From the NCBI GenBank assembly GCA_030278955.1, contig JAOANR010000014.1, positions 15,688,068-15,752,067 of the forward strand: a DNA stretch of 64,000 nt, written 5' to 3'. The notes beneath the pieces are model-generated. The model saw only the letters and a list, made by a program, of their open reading frames with translations. It ran no database searches and was not told where the DNA came from. This DNA comes from Hygrophila difformis (Eukaryota; Streptophyta; Magnoliopsida; Lamiales; Acanthaceae). Shown here piece by piece: positions 58,723-64,000 of this stretch; position 1 is the first letter of the stretch; each line of letters opens with the position of its first letter. A program made the position numbers and the translations under genes.

Positions 58723-59803
58723 TCACTGCTCAACGCAGCCAGTTCCATCTTTCTGGCCATCACCAGTGAATCCAGGAGGGCACATGCACTCATAGCAACC
58801 AGGAGAATTCTTGCAAGTCGCTTTTGGATCACATGGACTGCTCGTGCATTCATTTATGTCTGAAATATGCAATCAAACTCACAGTATACAACAGTCAGGA
58901 AAGAAAAGAAAAAAAAAAAAAACTCTATAATGCCCACCATTCTCATCCTCGAAAATCCAAAAAGGACTTACCTATGCAACCTGGATCAAGATAAGGATTC
59001 CCCTCAAATCCTTCCAAGCAGCTGCAGCGATATCCAAAGTCAGAATCAACGCAGTCACTATTCTTCTGACATGCAAAATCACTGGAATTCTTGGGCTTCA
59101 GAACAAGATTGATTCTTGATCACCCAGTCCAGGACTATAGGGACATTTTCTCTTGTCCTGCTTATAAATGTTGGATCATTGATGTCAGATGAATGGAATG
59201 TAAAGCTGGACTGATCTCCAAGAAAGGCGTATCCATATGGATCAAAGGATGAGACATTGATGTGATTATTGATACCGCCAACTGAAGCAATAACTATTCT
59301 TATGCCCTTTGGTATGGGCGTATGGCAATCTGGCAACATCCACTTCCTTCACAACGACCATCAACAACATTCTGTTCCGAAGAACAATTTGTAGCACATA
59401 TATTAGTGAAGTTGGTTTCACCAATTCCCTTTTATGCCAGCAACATCTTCACATCCTACACCAAAAAACTTGTTTGCATCAGAAAAGCTAAACTCTGGTG
59501 GCACTCCGAGCAGGAGTGGGGCTTGGCTGGTCAAGTTTCCAAATTTGTCGTAAGAGCTTGAAGCCACCAGTTCTTGATCCTCATTTGGGAGTCTGATATA
59601 TCAATAACTTCTCCTGTCCTCCAAAATGGCTTTGGAGGACTGAAAGAATTGTTGCAATTGATAACAAACGATGCATCAAAGGAACAACTTGAGCCAGCCC
59701 CAACGCCAAATGGGTATATGGAACTGTTAAGTTTCCACAAGTGTGCTTGTTGAGTTGGGCAAACTAAATCACTATTGTTTGGACCGTGGATCGAGTTAAA
59801 CAA
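58723..59803 (-). pseudogene. WAK pseudogene without kinase
   Basis: Exon 1 (59803 to a good GTAAGT donor at 58972) keeps recognisable GUB_WAK and EGF blocks, including YPFGVGAGSSCSFDASF and [16 protein letters not shown]. It has at least three frame breaks: a 2-bp insertion near 59715, an 8-bp tandem insertion near 59322 and one extra base near 59090. Its N-terminus is replaced by LTR-like sequence. Exon 2 (58859-58723) encodes DINECTSSPCDPKATC...GDGQKDGTGCVEQ and then hits TGA, because 14-16 bases including the region before the donor are deleted compared with 55986-56153. No kinase exon follows. It is paralogous to the gene at 54688-57161. Confidence 0.88.
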
Positions 59804-59810
59804 GTAGTGA

Positions 59811-60010
59811 AACCTCCTGGATTGGTATCCCCAGATGTAGGCTTGTGCCGAACTGGGTCAACAAATCTCTGAGTTCGTTTATTTTTCAGTTTATATTTAT
59901 TCCGCTGCATTTTGTTTTAAAACTGAATAACGTGTCCACGAAAGGTATTTGAACTAGTTTACAGGACTAGTGTACTGGCTATCCTAGCAAACGGACCTAA
60001 CAGATAGGAT
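59811..60010 (+). mobile_element. Fragment of a copia-type LTR
   Basis: Its first part matches the solo LTR at 14282-15217 (in inverse orientation) and it ends GGACCTAACA, like that LTR's GGACCAACA. It adjoins the broken N-terminus of the WAK pseudogene, so it probably caused or followed loss of that end. Confidence 0.6.
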
Positions 60011-60020
60011 TTTTTTTCTG

Positions 60021-60490
60021 ATCCAAGACTGATTCTGAGTCAAGACCGCCACCTTTATTATTATACTCTGTCATTCAGCTTAGAACTGGGGAGAAAAATA
60101 CTACAGTTTATAAGTATAAAGGATCACTGTTGGATACACTGGTCAATAATGTTCCATTCGATCATTTACTTCATAGTAATGCACAAAACATGGAGCAGAT
60201 TAATTACTAAAACTTACTGAAAATTTTTATTACATGCCACAGTAAAAAAAGGAAAAAAAGAAAAAAAAAAAAAAAAAAAAAACTAGAATACAAAGGAGTA
60301 CAATTAAAACCAAGCAAAATGTTCCACAAACATGAAAAAATACAAAACACATGAACATTAGGAAATGATGTTGTGAATGAGCATCTGCATGAATGGAAGT
60401 GGTTCCATTCAACGAGGGGTATAAATCAGCATATTCCCTCAGAATTCCTGTTCTATCTCATAGGATTTCTTCCTCTTTTCGAGAATGTGA
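60021..60490. other. 3' flank of the third WAK gene, duplicated from the first
   Basis: Nearly identical to 15300-15675. It includes the decayed coding tail of the WAK gene (60400-60490) and a purine tract at 60246-60282. Confidence 0.7.
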
Positions 60491-61802
60491 CTAGTACTTC
60501 CTCAACCTTTCCAACTCCATTGACACTTCTTTCATCGTTGGCCTATCTTTTCCATGTAACTTAACACATCTCTTAATAAGGTCGGCAACCGCATCTATTT
60601 GCTCCAAACTCCCTTCCTTCAGAATTCTTGGTTGCACTATTTGGAAAAGACGATTTCTTTCAATAGACATCACAAAGTAAGTGGCCAGATTCTTTTCTTC
60701 GTCCATCTTTTCTGTGGAAACTGGATTTTTCCCCGTCAGCAGCTCTGCCAAAACCACACCAAAACTATATACATCACTCTTCTCAGTCAATTGGCTTGTA
60801 CAAAAATATTCTGGATCAAGATAGCCCAATGTTCCCTGAACAAGAGTAGTCACTTCTGCATGATCAATAGGCACCAATCTTGATGCTCCAAAATCTGCTA
60901 TTTTTGCAGTGTATGTCTCGTCTAGCAGTATATTGGGAGACTTTACATCTCGATGAATAATTGGAATGGCTGCTGAAGAGTGAAGATAAGCAAGTGCACC
61001 AGCAGCCTCTGAAGCAATCCTGAGCCGATTTTCCCAAGAAAACCATGGCATCCCCAAGCTATTGTGGATGTGGTAAAATAATGTACCATTCGCAACATAT
61101 TCATATACTAATAGAGGAACTTCTGTCTCCAAACAACATCCCAATAGCTTAACAATGTTTCTGTGATTGATTTGCATCAGAATAACCACCTCATTGATGA
61201 ATTGTTCTATTTGATTCTCATCCATTATTCTGGATTTCTTGATCGCTACTTCACGTTGATCTACAAGTATCCCTTTGTAAACTATTCCATAACCTCCTTT
61301 CCCGAGTATCCAATCCTCAGCATAATTGTTGGTTGCCTTTTTAAGCTCTTCAGCATAAAAGATTCTGGTTGACTCCATATTTGCTTCGTTGGAAGGAAGG
61401 CGTTGCTTCAATAACAAACCACCATTTCGCCTAAAGAATTCTTGTCTGAGTTTAATGAGTTTCCTCTTCTGAATGCTAAAGTATATTAACATAAACACGA
61501 TTATTACCATCAATATACCAAAACCAATACCTGCAGATACAAATTTTTGGATAGGTATTGAGGTTCAAGTTAATCACACATACTGTATAATAGCCATGTG
61601 AAAGTAGTTCTGTGCGTCGATTAATTACCTAATGACAACTTTATCACTGGGAGTTGAGAAATCATTTTGTTACAGCGACGACCTTGTATGGTGCCATCAT
61701 CCTTGAATCCAGGGTTGCAAGTACAGTTGTAGCTTCCTGGGATATTGATGCAACTTGCATTTGGATCGCATGGACTATTGTCATCATCACATTCGTTTAT
61801 GT
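60491..61802 (-). CDS. Wall-associated receptor-like kinase, EGF and kinase exons (5' exon outside the window)
   Basis: Exon 2 (61802-61629) encodes a calcium-type EGF ([17 protein letters not shown]). Exon 3 (61531-60491) encodes a membrane helix and a full kinase domain: GKGGYG loop, [13 protein letters not shown] and ADFGASR. Splice sites and phase match the gene at 15676-20935, to which it is almost identical. A single base change turns AAG into TAG right after LERLRKY, removing the 44-residue tail present in the other copy; beyond it there are a further stop and a deletion of about 55 bp. The kinase core is complete, so a tail-less receptor is possible. Exon 1 is not found up to 64000, as expected if intron 1 exceeds 2.2 kb. 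If exon 1 is missing, the gene is a pseudogene. Confidence 0.8.
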
Positions 61803-62114
61803 CTGCCAATCATTTTAAGTAACTCTCAATATGGTAGTGAAGTCCCCTTCAACTCTCAATTCCACGTATAGATCCTCTTCATGCGTTATTATCACATGAA
61901 CTTTATTTTTATCATAAACGAAATCAACTATTTCTGTTGCTACCAAATTATATACGCCTCATATAAACTCGATTCAATATTAAAATAGGTCACGACAAGG
62001 GCCTATATTTGATTTTAGGCCACTATAAATACTAATTATTAAAAATCGGTCATAGCAAGAGTATTATGTTGTAAGAATATAGTAATTGAATTTTTAGCAC
62101 ATTTTTTTACTGGA

Positions 62115-62640
62115 AAATTACCTTAAAGAGTCCATAGTCGTTATGCTTGATTTTCCAAAGGAAAAAAAACGCATAATGTCCCATAATTTTAAAAATTTTC
62201 AAAACAGTCCCACAAATATCGAATTAGACGAATCCGTCCCATAACTACCATAATATATCATTACAGAACATGTCCATGAACCAGTTTTTCGCTAATCATC
62301 GTCGAACCCGTCCATTAACTTCCCTAATTGAGGGATGAGTTTGGCAATGATAAGAGTAATTATGGGATGGGTTCGGCGATGATTAACGAAAAAACCGAGT
62401 TCATGGATGGTTCGACGATGATTAGGCCGGACGCATTCGCCTAAAAATTCGATATTTGTTGGACTATTTTGAATTTTTTTTAAAAATTTTGGGATGATAT
62501 GAGTTTTTTCCATTTGCCAAACCACACTAGAAAAAATCTATTACCAGATGGATTGAGTTAATTGATTCTTTTGAGATGGTTTTAGAAATCAAGCATAATT
62601 ATGGAACTATTTGGGTTTTTTTCTTTTTTAACACCATAAA
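62115..62640. mobile_element. MULE-type MITE, family 1, interrupted by family 2
   Basis: The left part (ATGCTTGATTTTCC) and the right part (GGATTGAGTTAATTGATTC to ATGGAACTATTTGGG) flank a 352-bp family 2 element. It occupies the same intron position as 17415-17705 in the paralogue. The middle of the family 1 element appears shortened. Confidence 0.7.
62160..62511. mobile_element. MULE-type MITE, family 2 (352 bp), nested
   Basis: Starts GGAAAAAAAACGCATAATG, ends GAGTTTTTTCC, with flanks ATTTTCCAAA and ATTTGCCAAA (one change in 10). Long inverted repeats as in 36020-36372. It is absent from the paralogous intron. Confidence 0.82.
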
Positions 62641-63952
62641 CTTTTACTTAGTTTCATTTTGACATCTAAACATTTTTATTTTCAATTTATCATTAATAAA
62701 TCAATCAAATGATACATTTTTCATTTATTTAAATACTCGTTATATTTTTATTTTTATAAGTATATTTTAAGTTATTTAAGATTTTAAGTTATTTTATTTT
62801 TAAAATTTTAAATTTTTATATTTCTATATAGGATTACTAGAAGTCAGAATTTTATTATAAAAATACTAGAAAATATTAGTAGATTAAATTTCTTTATCTT
62901 TTGCATTTTAATTTTCAATATATCATTATAATCTATAATTTTTATGTTTTTTTATTACTTTAATCAAATTTTATAGTATTTATATTGAAATTAAATTCAA
63001 TATTTTTTTGGAGGAGCCATTAAAGGCCTGAAAAAATTAAATTCAAAATTAATAAAGTCAAAATAGTACAATAAAAAAATTATTTTTTCTAAAATTAAAC
63101 AATTAATATATAATTTAAAAGTGAAAATTTTAAATTTAAAAGTTTAATTTGGGGAAATTTAAAACTTTTGGTTTCAAAAATAAATTTTATGGAGTTAAAA
63201 AATAAATCAAAATTCAATTGGCCTATTTTTATAAATGGAATATTTTAATAATTGATATTTTTAACAACATAAAATCAAATGCATGTCTTTTGTAGTGATA
63301 TATTTTAATATTAAACTCTGATTTTGTATGGTCTGGGTTTGGACTGGATTGGAAACACGGATTATATTTACTTTAATTAAATTTGGATGCTGTTTGAATG
63401 AAATGTTATATCATAACTAGATTTTTGCGTTGGCTACGCACGACTGTTGAACGTGCATAATAATATAAATTGAGAATATATTTTTTATAATCACACGAAA
63501 TTCAAATTTTTTTGCTTAAATGGTGGTGGAAATGCATGCAACACAAATATTTATTATTTTGTACCATATACTTATATTTAATTGCTATTATTTTTGTGAA
63601 AATAGAACTATAAAATGATGTTTCATTAAAAGTTTCATATTTACATGTTTGGTATCATATCTGAACATGTAATATGATCACTTAAACAAAATAAATTCAT
63701 AAATTCAAAATATTTTTTAACTTCTTTTACTCATTAAACTTAAACTTGTTGTCTTGCATTACCACAACAATAGTAGTATTTCGATTAAGGTTTCAATGGC
63801 ATTCATAATTCATAATGTGTATAAAAAGAACATAAGAAATCCAATATTGTCATGGTTTAAAATAATTCTTAAATGCGTGCATATCATTTCATCATATAAC
63901 GCATGCATCCATATGTTGTTAGGACACAATTTTAAAAATAACATATATTATA

Positions 63953-64000
63953 CTTCATCCGTCCCATTCCAAATGTCCTACTTACTATTTTTGGATGTCC
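63953..64000. mobile_element. Start of a Stowaway-like MITE, cut by the window edge
   Basis: CTTCATCCGTCCCATTCCAA after TA matches the Stowaway terminal repeat type seen at 13081 and 17982. Confidence 0.6.

Larger units (their letters stand above)
61803..64000 (-). other. Intron 1 (5' part) of the third WAK gene
   Basis: Blocks at 61810-61990, 62640-62890 and 63100-63420 align in order with intron 1 of the first WAK gene (17140-17370, 17700-17970 and 18940-19210). No exon-1 sequence (GUB_WAK) is visible, so it must lie further right or be lost. Confidence 0.65.

Overview
This window looks like nuclear DNA of a flowering plant, most likely a eudicot. It is AT-rich and intron-bearing, and is packed with plant-type LTR retrotransposons (Athila-like, Tat-like, chromovirus-like and Ty1/copia), Stowaway, MULE and hAT MITEs, SINEs and a TRIM. 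The only host protein genes I can support are wall-associated receptor-like kinases (WAKs), all on the minus strand. No bacterial features, CRISPR arrays or operons are present.

Layout, left to right. 1-2818 is a long chromovirus-type LTR cut by the window edge. 2819-4345 holds 29-bp palindromes spaced about 100 bp apart. 4346-7240 is unassigned repeat-like sequence. 7240-12676 is a 3'-truncated Tat-like Ty3/gypsy element with one LTR. 12677-13835 holds WAK relics. 14282-15217 is a copia-type solo LTR (TSD GATAT). 15676-20935 is a complete three-exon WAK gene (751 aa) whose 2.9-kb first intron contains MITEs and a plastid trnG-UCC fragment. 21269-21560 is a TRIM. 21709-34087 is a tandem array of decayed Athila-like elements sharing LTRs. 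34088-37136 is a MITE and SINE cluster. 37137-39364 is a deleted copia element. 39365-42553 holds a MITE, a SINE and a WAK exon relic. 42554-45616 is a 3.06-kb solo LTR (TSD AAACA). 45714-53322 is a MULE-type MITE split by a 7.2-kb non-autonomous element with almost identical 3.3-kb LTRs. 53533-54212 is an hAT-like MITE, followed by a tRNA-Ala pseudogene. 54688-57161 is a second complete WAK gene (764 aa). 58723-59803 is a WAK pseudogene without a kinase. 60491-61802 carries the EGF and kinase exons of a third WAK, truncated by a nonsense codon, with its first exon presumably beyond the right edge.

The WAK genes form a tandem cluster expanded by segmental duplication. The genes at 15.7-20.9 kb and 60.5 kb onward share exons, intron 1 sequence and 3' flank. 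Intact members have a signal peptide, GUB_WAK pectin-binding domain, EGF-like repeats, one membrane helix and an RD kinase, the usual layout for cell-wall sensing and pathogen or damage signalling. Transposons inserted after duplication let the order of some events be read. I found no clear new enzymatic system. The most unusual items are the ~100-bp palindrome array, the LTRs that carry a displaced internal 3' end plus a second LTR start, the tandem Athila array and the layered MITE insertions.
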